A stretch of DNA of 64,000 nt. Source: Sphingomonas yabuuchiae. Its GTDB lineage: Bacteria > Pseudomonadota > Alphaproteobacteria > Sphingomonadales > Sphingomonadaceae. Below, piece after piece: positions 8,059 to 16,210 of the stretch. Each line of letters begins with the position of its first letter. Positions within the stretch are counted from its first letter, which is position 1. Both the position numbers and the translations under genes were made by a program. The stretch is from assembly GCF_001477495.1 (NCBI RefSeq), contig NZ_LDTF01000036.1, positions 27,572 through 91,571 on the forward strand, given 5' to 3'. A model generated the notes under the pieces. That model made no database searches and was not told where the DNA came from. It saw nothing but the letters and a program-made list of their open reading frames with translations.

Positions 8059-8547
8059 ATGGCCGCGATGCCGATGGGGAGCGATGAATTGATCACCATG
8101 GGCCTACGGGCCGCTCCCAAGATCGTGACGTTCGCGATCTACGATTCGACGGAGCAGAACGTGCTCAACGTCGAGGACATCGTCGTTCCGGCCGCCTTCG
8201 AATGGCCTCAAGCGCTGAAGTACGTCAGAGGCAACGTGCTCGACATCATGCGCGAATACGGCGTGGTGCGTGCAGGGGTCAGAACCAGTGAGCCGGTGGC
8301 GCAGCGTCCCTCGGTTGATCGCATGCAGATCGAAGGCGTCTTGCAGGAGGCGTTCGCCAGCAGCACGCTCGAAGCCTATTTCGCCGGCCCCATCTCCGTC
8401 ATGGCGGCGAAGCTCGGGATGGCGCGTACGGCAGTGCTTCCGATGATCAAGCAGGCGCGGAACGACTTGGACGTCGAGGGTTGGGATCAATTGTCAGAGG
8501 CCAGACGGGAAGCCGTCCTCTGTGCCATTGGAGCCGTGAATGCTTAG
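8059..8547 (+). CDS. Possible RNase H-fold (RuvC-like) protein in kinase operon
   Basis: A protein of 162 residues if started at ATG 8059; starts at 8074 or TTG 8089 (seven bases after GGGGAG) are also plausible. I do not recognise the family with certainty. The order of segments resembles a small RuvC/RNase H-fold resolvase: a first strand (KIVTFAIYD), a helix, a strand (YGVVRAGVRTSEP), a helix with Glu (RMQIEGVLQEAF) and a C-terminal helix rich in Ala. The usual first-strand catalytic Asp is not clear, so activity is uncertain. It overlaps the downstream kinase gene by eight bases, so the two are almost certainly co-translated. Confidence 0.6.
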   Translation: MAAMPMGSDELITMGLRAAPKIVTFAIYDSTEQNVLNVEDIVVPAAFEWPQALKYVRGNVLDIMREYGVVRAGVRTSEPVAQRPSVDRMQIEGVLQEAFASSTLEAYFAGPISVMAAKLGMARTAVLPMIKQARNDLDVEGWDQLSEARREAVLCAIGAVNA

Positions 8548-9592
8548 GCCACACCGTCGCGCGGAGCTCAATCTCCGCTTCCTCCGTGAGATCGGTCACG
8601 ACGGCCAGAACAGTCGGACCTACGTTGCCCACGACGCTCAGCTCAATGCCGAGATCGTCATCAAGGAGATCGCGAAGGCACGTCTCGATGTCGGCCGCTT
8701 CTTCGCGGAAGCGCAGGCGCTGTATGCAAGCGCCCATTCGAACGTGGTCCAGGTTCACTATGCCTGCGAGGACGATGACAGCATCTATGTGGCGATGCCG
8801 TTCTATCGACGCGGTTCGCTGAAGGACGTCCTGTCGCAGCGCTTCCTGAGCGTACGGGAGATCGTCACGCTGGGCTGTCAGGTTCTGGCGGGCCTGCAGC
8901 ACGTCCATTCCAACCGATTGGTCCACTTCGACATCAAGCCCGACAACGTGCTGCTGTCCGATCGGGGCGAGGCGCTGCTGTCGGACTTCGGCCTCGCGAG
9001 TCCGATCGGGGCGCGAGGCTTTGCCGAGCTCGATGTCCCTTATATCCGGATACTGCCGCCCGAGGGGTTCTCGGGATACGAGTTCCCAAGGACGTTCGAC
9101 ATCTATCAAGTCGGCGTCCTGCTCTACCGGATGTGCTGCGGAAACGAGGAGTTCGACCGTCAGTTCGGTCGCTTCGTGACGAGCACCGCTGCGGGCGATC
9201 GGTTCGATCGGAACGCCTTCCGGGTCGCCGTGGTGAATGGCCAGTTCCCCGACAAGCGGATGTTCCCCGCGCACATCCCGGAACGCATGCGCAGCGTGGT
9301 CCGGAAGTGCTTGGAGACGGATCCAGCAGCGCGGTTCGGTTCAGCCCTGGATGCTATGAACGCATTAGGGCTGGTCGAGGGCGCCCACCTGGACTGGGTG
9401 TATTCCAAGCCGCCGGGTTGCCAGAGGTGGGAAAAGAACGTAGAGGGAACGAAGTACGAGTTCGAGTTGTCCGACGCGGGCGGCACCACCTGCTACCGCA
9501 TCTCGTCGACGGGAGCACGGAGAAGGGTCACGCCGGGTTGCACCGACGGCATGACCGATAGGCAGGTGCGGACATTCCTCGGAGACACCTGA
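8540..9592 (+). CDS. Ser/Thr protein kinase with extra C-terminal domain
   Basis: A 350-residue Hanks-type kinase. Visible catalytic elements are Lys42 in IVIKEI, Glu57 in the alphaC helix (FFAEAQ), the catalytic loop HFDIKPDN (Asp131, Asn136) and DFG at 149-151. The loop has Phe in place of the usual Arg before Asp131, so this is a non-RD kinase. The glycine-rich loop is poorly conserved. Residues from about 275 onward (YSKPPGCQRWEKNVEGTKYE...) form a short domain that I do not recognise. There is no membrane segment, so it is cytoplasmic. It sits in a three-gene operon inside the integrated element. A phage-sensing role like that of other island kinases is possible but unproven. Confidence 0.88.
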   Translation: MLRPHRRAELNLRFLREIGHDGQNSRTYVAHDAQLNAEIVIKEIAKARLDVGRFFAEAQALYASAHSNVVQVHYACEDDDSIYVAMPFYRRGSLKDVLSQRFLSVREIVTLGCQVLAGLQHVHSNRLVHFDIKPDNVLLSDRGEALLSDFGLASPIGARGFAELDVPYIRILPPEGFSGYEFPRTFDIYQVGVLLYRMCCGNEEFDRQFGRFVTSTAAGDRFDRNAFRVAVVNGQFPDKRMFPAHIPERMRSVVRKCLETDPAARFGSALDAMNALGLVEGAHLDWVYSKPPGCQRWEKNVEGTKYEFELSDAGGTTCYRISSTGARRRVTPGCTDGMTDRQVRTFLGDT

Positions 9593-9768
9593 TGTCCAGA
9601 ATCAGGAACGATCCCGGCAAGTATCAGACGCGATCCGATCGTCTTCCTCAGGTCGAAGGTCGTCCTTCCCCCTGCGCGCAGCGGAAGGCTGAACGCGAAG
9701 AGGGATGGAGATCGGCACCGATCGATGGTGGATGGTACATCGACTTCCGTGATCGGAAGCGGGACTGA
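9592..9768 (+). CDS. Small basic protein at end of kinase operon (58 aa)
   Basis: The ATG at 9592-9594 overlaps the kinase stop codon (TGATG), and the frame stays open for 58 codons to TGA at 9766-9768. The product is strongly charged and basic, with Arg, Asp and Glu throughout, two Trp-containing stretches near the C-terminus (GWRSAP, GGWYIDF) and one Cys. No family was recognised. The stop/start overlap is the main evidence that it is translated. It could be a kinase substrate or toxin-like partner, but nothing in the sequence shows that. Confidence 0.5.
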   Translation: MSRIRNDPGKYQTRSDRLPQVEGRPSPCAQRKAEREEGWRSAPIDGGWYIDFRDRKRD

Positions 9769-9775
9769 CGGCGCT

Positions 9776-10579
9776 TCAGGCTGCGAGGAGTATCCCTACC
9801 TGATTGGTGTCGTCGGACGTCGGCGCGACCGCGGCCCATGCCGCCTTCAGCTGCCGCTCCGTGAGCGTATCGCCTGAAATCTCACGACATGCCTGCCAGA
9901 CGTGGCTCGGCCACCGCGGCACGACCCGAACGTCCGAGCCGTCCGGCTGCACCGGACCGTACAGCGTCGGGAACGTCTCGTTGTACCCGGTGATCTCGAC
10001 GCCGCGGAAACGGGCCGGAACATGGAATGTGCCGTCCGCGTCACAGAACCTGTCGTAGGGGTGGGGCGACCTGAACGGCCCCTCGTCCTCGAGGCTGGCG
10101 ACGTGGCATGGACTGGCGGTGGAGATCTCCACGTAGTCCGAGCCGATCAGTCGCAGGGAGATGTGGGAGACGCTTCCCTCCTCGTCGTCGAGAGGGATGA
10201 CCCGACAGTCGACCAGATGGAACGGGTGATCGTCCCAGTCGCGCGGATCGTCCACGTCGTAGTCGGGCACCTTGTCACCTGGCACATCCGGTCCGTTCGT
10301 GGAGACGTAGGTGCATTCGGATGGGGACCAGACGATGCAGATCGAATTGAGCGGAAAGCGCGCGACGTTGCGTCTCACCACGTCGAGCAGCGCTTGGCGC
10401 TGGCTGGCGTTAATGGGGGTGTCCTGATGGAGGCCGCACGCCCGAGCCATGGCGCTGCCGTCGGTTCCGTCGATGGGCGCGATGGAGTCGAGGAACTGGT
10501 CGAGCCGGACCCGTCGATCCAGATCGCAGCGCTGTTCGACGATGAAGGGGAATGGTCCCGGAATCGGCCGCGTGGTCAT
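9776..10579 (-). CDS. Uncharacterised element protein (267 aa)
   Basis: Not recognised. ATG 10579 (MTTRPIPGP) was chosen because AGGA lies eight bases upstream; an ATG at 10588 is too close to that box. The protein is acidic and soluble, with many Asp and Pro residues (PDYDVDDPRDWDDHPFH) and no signal peptide or membrane span. It ends eight bases past the stop of the convergent 58-residue gene. It probably shares a transcript with the gene at 10628-11518, 48 bases upstream. Function unknown. Confidence 0.6.
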   Translation of the reverse strand: MTTRPIPGPFPFIVEQRCDLDRRVRLDQFLDSIAPIDGTDGSAMARACGLHQDTPINASQRQALLDVVRRNVARFPLNSICIVWSPSECTYVSTNGPDVPGDKVPDYDVDDPRDWDDHPFHLVDCRVIPLDDEEGSVSHISLRLIGSDYVEISTASPCHVASLEDEGPFRSPHPYDRFCDADGTFHVPARFRGVEITGYNETFPTLYGPVQPDGSDVRVVPRWPSHVWQACREISGDTLTERQLKAAWAAVAPTSDDTNQVGILLAA

Positions 10580-10627
10580 ATTTTTCATCCTGCGATGGAA
10601 GCTCCTCGCTGGATTTCCATGACGTTC

Positions 10628-11518
10628 TCAAGAGCCTCTCGGTCTCCCGCCATTGGCGATGTGCGGGAAGTCCTTCTTCACCCGCTCCCTGGCCTGATCG
10701 AAAACCGAATCCGAGAACGGACGATTGATCGTCTTCGCCACGATGTGCCGGAGGGTGTCCTTCCTCCAATCTGATGGCCTGGTGCTGAGGTAAGCGCGTA
10801 GTGCCTGCTCACATTGGACGATGAGGCGGTCCTGCGGGGTCATGCCGCCGACCGGACGATCGGCCGGTAGCGCTCGACCGCTGTTGAGGGCCAGCGGCTT
10901 CTCTCTTGCGTATGCCGTCAGCTTCTTGGTGAGACCTTCGGTCTCCAGGAAGATATGATGCGTGCCCGCAGCCGCCGATGGCGTGCCCGGCGTCATGCGG
11001 CAGGAGGCAAGTCGCCCGACGGGATCGTCCATCTCCCAGTCGGAAGGATCGATGTCCTCCAGCCGTCCTCCTCCGATCGGGCGCGCATAGGTGCGGATCG
11101 ATCCCCGGGCGGCCAGCTTCGCAATCGCACCGGCTATTGCCCTGGCCGCCAACCGGGCATCGTGACGAATGCTGTTGTGCGTATCCGTTTCAAAGAGTCG
11201 GACCTCTTCCTCATCCGTCCATCCGACCGGGCGACTCATGCCTTCGTCGATCGAGAGCTCCTCCGTGACTGAGCCGGACCCATCATCGAATACTCGGCGA
11301 TTGGGGGCGGACCAGTCCAGCCCACGGGGGAGCGGCAGATTGTGGTCACCAGCGTGCGACAGGAGATGGTCCTCCCAAGGATCGATCATCGCACGCCCGA
11401 GACGGATCGCGGCCTCGGCGAGGAATACATGTCGACTGGTCGGCCAAGTTGAAGGGTCGGAATACCATTCGGTCCAGTCAACGGAAGAGATGCGGTCCTG
11501 CTCGACTCCGTCTTCCAT
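10628..11518 (-). CDS. Uncharacterised element protein (296 aa)
   Basis: Not recognised. ATG 11518 (MEDGVEQ) has GGAG six bases upstream and was preferred over ATG 11539. The protein is soluble. The C-terminal 80 residues are helical and basic (DWRKDTLRHIVAKTINRPFSDS...), which might bind nucleic acid, but no known motif is seen. It lies between the integrase and the 267-residue gene, all on the minus strand, so it is probably cargo or an accessory gene of the element. Confidence 0.6.
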   Translation of the reverse strand: MEDGVEQDRISSVDWTEWYSDPSTWPTSRHVFLAEAAIRLGRAMIDPWEDHLLSHAGDHNLPLPRGLDWSAPNRRVFDDGSGSVTEELSIDEGMSRPVGWTDEEEVRLFETDTHNSIRHDARLAARAIAGAIAKLAARGSIRTYARPIGGGRLEDIDPSDWEMDDPVGRLASCRMTPGTPSAAAGTHHIFLETEGLTKKLTAYAREKPLALNSGRALPADRPVGGMTPQDRLIVQCEQALRAYLSTRPSDWRKDTLRHIVAKTINRPFSDSVFDQARERVKKDFPHIANGGRPRGS

Positions 11519-11571
11519 GATGCTCCATCGCCTTGACATGGACGACGGAGCATTTCCTCCCTCGGCCCTCC

Positions 11572-11606
11572 ATCATATGATAGACGGACATACGGTGGTG
11601 TCCATC
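11572..11606. promoter_or_regulatory. Palindrome and imperfect inverted repeat downstream of integrase
   Basis: A perfect 10-bp palindrome (ATCATATGAT, 11572-11581) abuts an imperfect inverted repeat (GACGGACA 11583-11590 with TGTCCATC 11599-11606, 7 of 8 pairs). Both lie in the 121-bp gap between the integrase stop and the next minus-strand gene. This could be an operator for that gene or a terminator for the integrase. Confidence 0.3.
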
Positions 11607-11639
11607 GTGATGGCGGGCTCGAACGGCTTACTACATTCC

Positions 11640-13031
11640 CTATTTGACCTTGCCCTCCTTCGCCTTCTTGACCCTCGCGTCGTCGTACTTCCGCTGCGGC
11701 CACGAGGACCGGAGCTTCTGCCACATCGGCTTGATCTCGAACCTGCCGAGAGGGGCGAGATCCTTCCCACCCGGCCAGGCGTCGGGCCTCTCCATGAGGG
11801 CGTCGAGGTGCGTGTTCCACGCGTCGACGGCCCGGCGGACGGCCGCACGGCGCTGGGCGCGGTTGTACTTGCTGCGCGGCACCTTGTGAGCGATCGCGAA
11901 TTCGAGGTCGTCGCCGGGTAGGTTGAACGGCTCGTCCGCCATGATCGTGACGCCCGTGGTGCGGAAGTCGTGAGGCACCCAGTGCTCGAACTCGGCCATT
12001 GCGATGCCCTCCGCGTCGGCGAGGTCGATGCGGCGCTGGACGTGTGCATCGATGTTGGCCTTGTCCTGCGTGGAGACCTTGATCGATTTCGACCCGTCGA
12101 AGCTGAATACGAAGCCGCGCCGCTTCCTGGGATCGGGATGGAGCCGTTCCAGGATCGCGACCACCTGACGGGGCAGGTCCATCACGTGGATCTCCTTGGT
12201 CTTCATCCGCGACGCGGGGATCGTCCAAAGCCAGGTGGCCTGGTCGATCTCCTCCCAACGCATCGCGGCGACCTCCTCCTTGCGCTTGAGGGTGCGCATG
12301 ATGCACTCGTAGACGAGGCCGTGGGTCGTGCCGTTGTCGCGGAAGGCTTCCAGCAGGCGCTGGATCTCCGCCTGGCGCAGTACGCGCTCCCTTACGACCT
12401 GTGCCGGCACATCGAAGGCGTCGGCGGGAGACTTGGCGATCGTGCCGCGCTTCCTGGCGTCGTTCAGGATCACCTTCAGGTAGATCAGCCCCCAGGTTCG
12501 CGCCGAGATCGATCGGAGCGCCAGTTCCTTGAGGAAGGTGTCGATGTCGCCGGAGGTGAGCCGGTCGATGCGCTTGTCGGGCATCAGTCCCGCGACGTCG
12601 CGGGACAGGATGCGTTCGTGCTGCAGGGTGAGCGGCTTGCGCTCGATCTTGCGGCGCTCGATGTAGTCGGCGACGTAGGTCTTGATGACGAGCGACTTGG
12701 AGGCGTCCGCCTCCCTCGCTTCTGCGCGGCGCTTGTCGACCGGATCCACGCCCCGGCTCTTCTGGAAGGCGTGCTCCTGCGCGATCTCCCGCGCCTGCGC
12801 CGGCGTGACGTCGCCGAGCCTGCCGATCGTGATGCGCCTGGCGGGCCGCATCGGCAGGCGGTACTGGTAGACGAACACGACGATGCCGTTCTGCTGACGG
12901 TACGCGCCGAAGCCCAGCAGGCGGTCGTCCCAGACGAACTCCTTCCGGCCGGGCGCGGACGGTGGGATCGACTTGATGGTGTCCTTGGTGAGGGTGCGGC
13001 GTTCTCGCGGCAAGGTCGATGCTCCTTCCAT
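11640..13031 (-). CDS. Tyrosine-type site-specific integrase
   Basis: A 463-residue integrase of the large P4-like group. An N-terminal DUF4102-like domain (VWDDRLLGFGAYR...) precedes a core-binding domain and a C-terminal catalytic domain. Catalytic residues are readable as Arg250 (TLKRKEEVAAMRW), Lys279 (RMKTKEIHV), His354 and Arg357 (VPHDFRTTG), His382 (IAHKV) and Tyr389 (SKYNRA). It catalyses integration and excision of the element by strand exchange at att sites. The start is either ATG 13031 or, more likely by its ribosome-binding site (AAGGAG eight bases upstream), TTG 13013. It is the outermost gene of the accessory region, so the right att site is expected just beyond it. Confidence 0.95.
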   Translation of the reverse strand: MEGASTLPRERRTLTKDTIKSIPPSAPGRKEFVWDDRLLGFGAYRQQNGIVVFVYQYRLPMRPARRITIGRLGDVTPAQAREIAQEHAFQKSRGVDPVDKRRAEAREADASKSLVIKTYVADYIERRKIERKPLTLQHERILSRDVAGLMPDKRIDRLTSGDIDTFLKELALRSISARTWGLIYLKVILNDARKRGTIAKSPADAFDVPAQVVRERVLRQAEIQRLLEAFRDNGTTHGLVYECIMRTLKRKEEVAAMRWEEIDQATWLWTIPASRMKTKEIHVMDLPRQVVAILERLHPDPRKRRGFVFSFDGSKSIKVSTQDKANIDAHVQRRIDLADAEGIAMAEFEHWVPHDFRTTGVTIMADEPFNLPGDDLEFAIAHKVPRSKYNRAQRRAAVRRAVDAWNTHLDALMERPDAWPGGKDLAPLGRFEIKPMWQKLRSSWPQRKYDDARVKKAKEGKVK

Positions 13032-13196
13032 TGGTCGGAGTCACTGTTGCCGCCCTCGATCCTGGTCGCGCCCCATGGAGGCCAAGCACGTCAGCCTGTC
13101 GGCGCCGAGCGATCCATCATGCCTTGCCATGCGCTTCAGAAGGGCCATCTACCGTCTGTCGCTGGCACTGCCGTATGTCACCCGTCTTCGGCGTCC
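13032..13196. other. Gene-free stretch expected to hold the element's right boundary
   Basis: There is no gene or tRNA here on either strand. The integrase starts at 13031 and the SOS box of chromosomal dinB starts at 13197, so the attachment site of the element should lie between them. The second copy of the att repeat would be left of the window, so the exact border cannot be read from this sequence. Confidence 0.4.
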
Positions 13197-13211
13197 GTTC
13201 TTGTCATGTTC
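13197..13211 (+). promoter_or_regulatory. LexA (SOS) box upstream of dinB
   Basis: GTTC, seven bases, GTTC: an exact match to the direct-repeat LexA operator of Alphaproteobacteria (GTTC-N7-GTTC). It lies about 100 bp before the probable dinB start at 13313, as expected for a DNA-damage-induced polymerase. Confidence 0.7.
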
Positions 13212-13312
13212 CAATATCCGCTGGTGTTCTGGGCAATCGCCGGGTAATCTCCACGAACTAAACCGTGGCCATTGGGGGCGAACGTGGGCAGACTCCCGAA
13301 AGGGCTAAGTCA

Positions 13313-14416
13313 TTGAGCAGCCAAGACGATAAGCCTCCACCCATCCGCAAGATAATCCACGTCGATCAGGATGCCTTCTATGCCTCGGTAGAGCAGCGCG
13401 ACGATCCGGCGTTGCGTGGGCGCCCGCTTGCCGTGGGCGGATCGCGCGCAAGGGGAGTCGTCGCGGCGGCGAGTTACGAGGCCCGAACGTTCGGCGTTCG
13501 CTCGGCCATGCCCTCAGTGACGGCATTACGAAAATGCCCGGACCTGGTGTTCGTGCCACCACGGTTCGACGTCTATCGCGAGGTCTCGCAACAGATCCGC
13601 GCGATCTTCGCGCGCTATACCGAACTGATCGAACCGCTGTCGCTCGACGAAGCCTATCTCGACGTCACGGAAGACCGTGCTTCCCTGGGGTCGGCCACCG
13701 CCATCGCCAATGCCATTCGCGAGGCGATCCGTGCCGAGACGGGGCTGACCGCCTCCGCAGGGGTCAGCTACAACAAATTCATCGCCAAGCTCGCATCGGA
13801 CCAGAACAAGCCCGACGGCATATGCATCATCCCGCCGACGCACGGTGCGACCTTTGTCGCGGGATTGCCGGTGAAGCGATTCCATGGGGTCGGTCCGGTC
13901 ACGGCCCGTAAAATGGAGGCGCTGGGTATCCTGACCGGACAGGATCTGCGCGACCGACCGTTGGATTTCCTGCAACGCCATTTCGGCAGTTACGCCGACT
14001 ATCTCTATGGCGCCGCGCGCGGCATCGACCATCGACCGGTCCGTGCACATCGCATCGCCAAGTCGGTCGGGGCCGAGCGTACCTTCGAGTCCGACCTGTC
14101 TGATCGCGACGGCTTGCGAACCGCGCTGGAGCGGGTGCTCGACGCCGCCTGGACCCGGATCGAACGAAGCGGCGTCGCGGGTCGGACGGTGACCCTGAAG
14201 GTACGGCACAGTGACTTTCGGACCATCACACGGGCCCGCTCGGCCCATCGCCCGATCCGTGACCGCGCCGAGTTCCTTGCGGTCGGGCTCGATCTGTTGG
14301 ACCAGCAATTGCCGGTGACGCTCGGGGTCCGTCTGCTCGGACTGACGCTGTCCGGCCTTTGCGGTGACGATGATGGCGTACCGTCCGGTCCGACCCAGGC
14401 GGAGTTGCCGCTGTGA
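13313..14416 (+). CDS. dinB: DNA polymerase IV (Y-family)
   Basis: Translesion polymerase of 367 residues. The N-terminal metal-binding stretch (KIIHVDQDAFYASVEQ), the second acidic site (LSLDEAYLDVT), helix-hairpin-helix (VKRFHGVGPVTARKMEALGI) and little-finger region are all present and in order. Family members normally have Met between the two Asp residues of the first motif; here it is Gln. TTG 13313 was chosen because AAAGGG lies nine bases upstream and the protein then begins at the usual distance from the first motif; a GTG at 13265 gives 16 extra residues. An SOS box lies upstream. It converges with a histidine kinase gene seven bases away. Confidence 0.93.
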   Translation: MSSQDDKPPPIRKIIHVDQDAFYASVEQRDDPALRGRPLAVGGSRARGVVAAASYEARTFGVRSAMPSVTALRKCPDLVFVPPRFDVYREVSQQIRAIFARYTELIEPLSLDEAYLDVTEDRASLGSATAIANAIREAIRAETGLTASAGVSYNKFIAKLASDQNKPDGICIIPPTHGATFVAGLPVKRFHGVGPVTARKMEALGILTGQDLRDRPLDFLQRHFGSYADYLYGAARGIDHRPVRAHRIAKSVGAERTFESDLSDRDGLRTALERVLDAAWTRIERSGVAGRTVTLKVRHSDFRTITRARSAHRPIRDRAEFLAVGLDLLDQQLPVTLGVRLLGLTLSGLCGDDDGVPSGPTQAELPL

Positions 14417-14423
14417 CGGACGA

Positions 14424-16196
14424 TCAGGCCGCCCGTTCGACCCGACGCTCCCCCACCCCGTCCGCATCGAGCGTCAGGATCGCCACCGCGCCGGTGCCCC
14501 GACCCGCGCTGCGCAGTTCGAGTGTCCCGCCCATTCCCGCCATGGAATTTGCGCACCAGTGGAGGCCGAGCCCGCCGGACTTTTCGGTCCGTGTCGAATA
14601 GCCCGGCTGGAACAACCGCGTCGCCTGGGCGGGCTCGAACCCCTCGCCGTCATCGATGATGCGGACAGATTGCCGCCCGTCATGCGGCTTTGGAATGTCG
14701 ACGGTGATCGCGCCATGATCGCGCCCCGTCGCGACGATCGCCTCGACCGCGTTGGAGAGAAGGTTGCCGATCACCTGGCTCAGGATCACCCGGTTCGCCA
14801 TGACGCTGGCCGGATGCGCCGGGAAGGCAAAGCTGATCGATACGGCATGGGCATAACGTGCGATCGTCGCGTTGCGCGCCACGATCTCGCTGACGTCGCA
14901 GCTTTCGCGGGCGGGCCGCTCGTGCGCCCGGGCCTGTTGCGCGCCGATGATCTCGAGCGTCTGGCGCATGGCATCGCGTCCCACCTCCAATTGCCGCCGG
15001 ACCTCGGTGCGGGCCAGCGCTTCCGCGTCGAATGCGGCGGACAGGAAGGTGACCAGCTTGGCGCGTCTTTCCGGCCCGACATCGCCTTGCGCCAGTTCGG
15101 CAAGCGCCCGATCGAGCAGGTCGCGCCGGGTGCTGTCGTGTTGCCCAACCCCGTGGCTGAGGATCGTCGCCAGGGGCGCCAGGGCGTTGCGGACATTGTG
15201 CAGGACCGCGACGGCGCTTTCCGAACGGCCGAGTGCGAAGCTCTGGATTGCGTTGCGTTCGCGCAAATCCTTCAACTGGCTGAGCATCGCGTTGAAGTTA
15301 CGGCCGAGCGATCCGAATTCCTCGCACTGGCTTTGATCATCCTCGAACGGCAGCAGCGCGCCCGATGCCTGGACCCGCTGCATATGCCGCTCGACGCGGT
15401 CGAGCGGAACGAGGACGAACCGCCCAAGCGCACGGCGCAGCATGAGCAGGAGCAGCACCAGCAAAAGGATCGACGCCGCCGCCGCCAACAGCAGAACGCG
15501 GCGGCCGAGCAGCACGACCTCGCGTGAGACCCGGAACCGGGCCGAGGCGACGGGCCGCCCGTCAGGTCCATCGACCGGAACGGCGATATCGATGAATTGC
15601 GCACCGCGGGTGGTCGCCGCATTGCTGGAAAAAGTCCCGATGGAAAGGTCCACCGACCGCCCGAGCAGGCCAGACAGATTGCGCCCTGTCAAACGCCGCG
15701 CCACGGCGACATGGATATTGCCGCGCGGACTGTCCGCTATGCCGATGGCCAGAAGGTTTTTCCCGACGGGCAGATAGAAGCGCTTCGAGCGTCCCGCGTT
15801 CACGAGATGCTCGAAATCCAGGCGATCCAGCGCCGCTTCGACCTGACGTGCCTCCTTGGTCAAAGGTCCCTGAATGCTGCCGCTCTCACCGGCCACACGC
15901 CGGTACACGATGCCTTGGGCCGGCCCAGTCGACACGATGCCATGGGAGGCGATGGCACCGGACTGTTCGCGTGCGGCAATCTCGCTTATCGCCGCGAAGT
16001 CCGACAACACCGTCTGGGCGCGACTGCGATAGCCTTCCGTCGCCCGCGCCTCCAGTTCGGCAAAGCCCGGCGAGATGACCAGCGTCAGCAGGACGGCCAG
16101 CGCCAGGGCTCCGCCGATCCCGGTCAGGGTCAGAAGCGACACCATGGTCTCACGAAGCGACCGTGGCCGTCGTCCGCGTCCATTCCACCGGCGCAT
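14424..16196 (-). CDS. Membrane sensor histidine kinase
   Basis: A 590-residue kinase. Transmembrane helices at about 19-42 and 228-253 flank a periplasmic sensor of roughly 185 residues. A HAMP-like linker follows (about 254-310), then the probable phosphoacceptor His333 in VLHNVRNALAPL, and an HATPase_c domain with N-box (NLLSNAVEAI), G1 (DDGEGF) and G2 (GGLGLHW). The helical region between His333 and the ATPase domain is long, unlike classic HisKA. The cognate regulator is probably the REC-GGDEF-EAL protein encoded 14 bases upstream on the same strand. The stimulus is unknown. Confidence 0.88.
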   Translation of the reverse strand: MRRWNGRGRRPRSLRETMVSLLTLTGIGGALALAVLLTLVISPGFAELEARATEGYRSRAQTVLSDFAAISEIAAREQSGAIASHGIVSTGPAQGIVYRRVAGESGSIQGPLTKEARQVEAALDRLDFEHLVNAGRSKRFYLPVGKNLLAIGIADSPRGNIHVAVARRLTGRNLSGLLGRSVDLSIGTFSSNAATTRGAQFIDIAVPVDGPDGRPVASARFRVSREVVLLGRRVLLLAAAASILLLVLLLLMLRRALGRFVLVPLDRVERHMQRVQASGALLPFEDDQSQCEEFGSLGRNFNAMLSQLKDLRERNAIQSFALGRSESAVAVLHNVRNALAPLATILSHGVGQHDSTRRDLLDRALAELAQGDVGPERRAKLVTFLSAAFDAEALARTEVRRQLEVGRDAMRQTLEIIGAQQARAHERPARESCDVSEIVARNATIARYAHAVSISFAFPAHPASVMANRVILSQVIGNLLSNAVEAIVATGRDHGAITVDIPKPHDGRQSVRIIDDGEGFEPAQATRLFQPGYSTRTEKSGGLGLHWCANSMAGMGGTLELRSAGRGTGAVAILTLDADGVGERRVERAA

Positions 16197-16210
16197 GACG
16201 GTTCGCCTTC

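Noticed and set aside
13032..13264. tRNA or tmRNA gene as integration target
   Set aside because: No cloverleaf or T-loop sequence (GGTTCGA-type) could be found on either strand in the gap.
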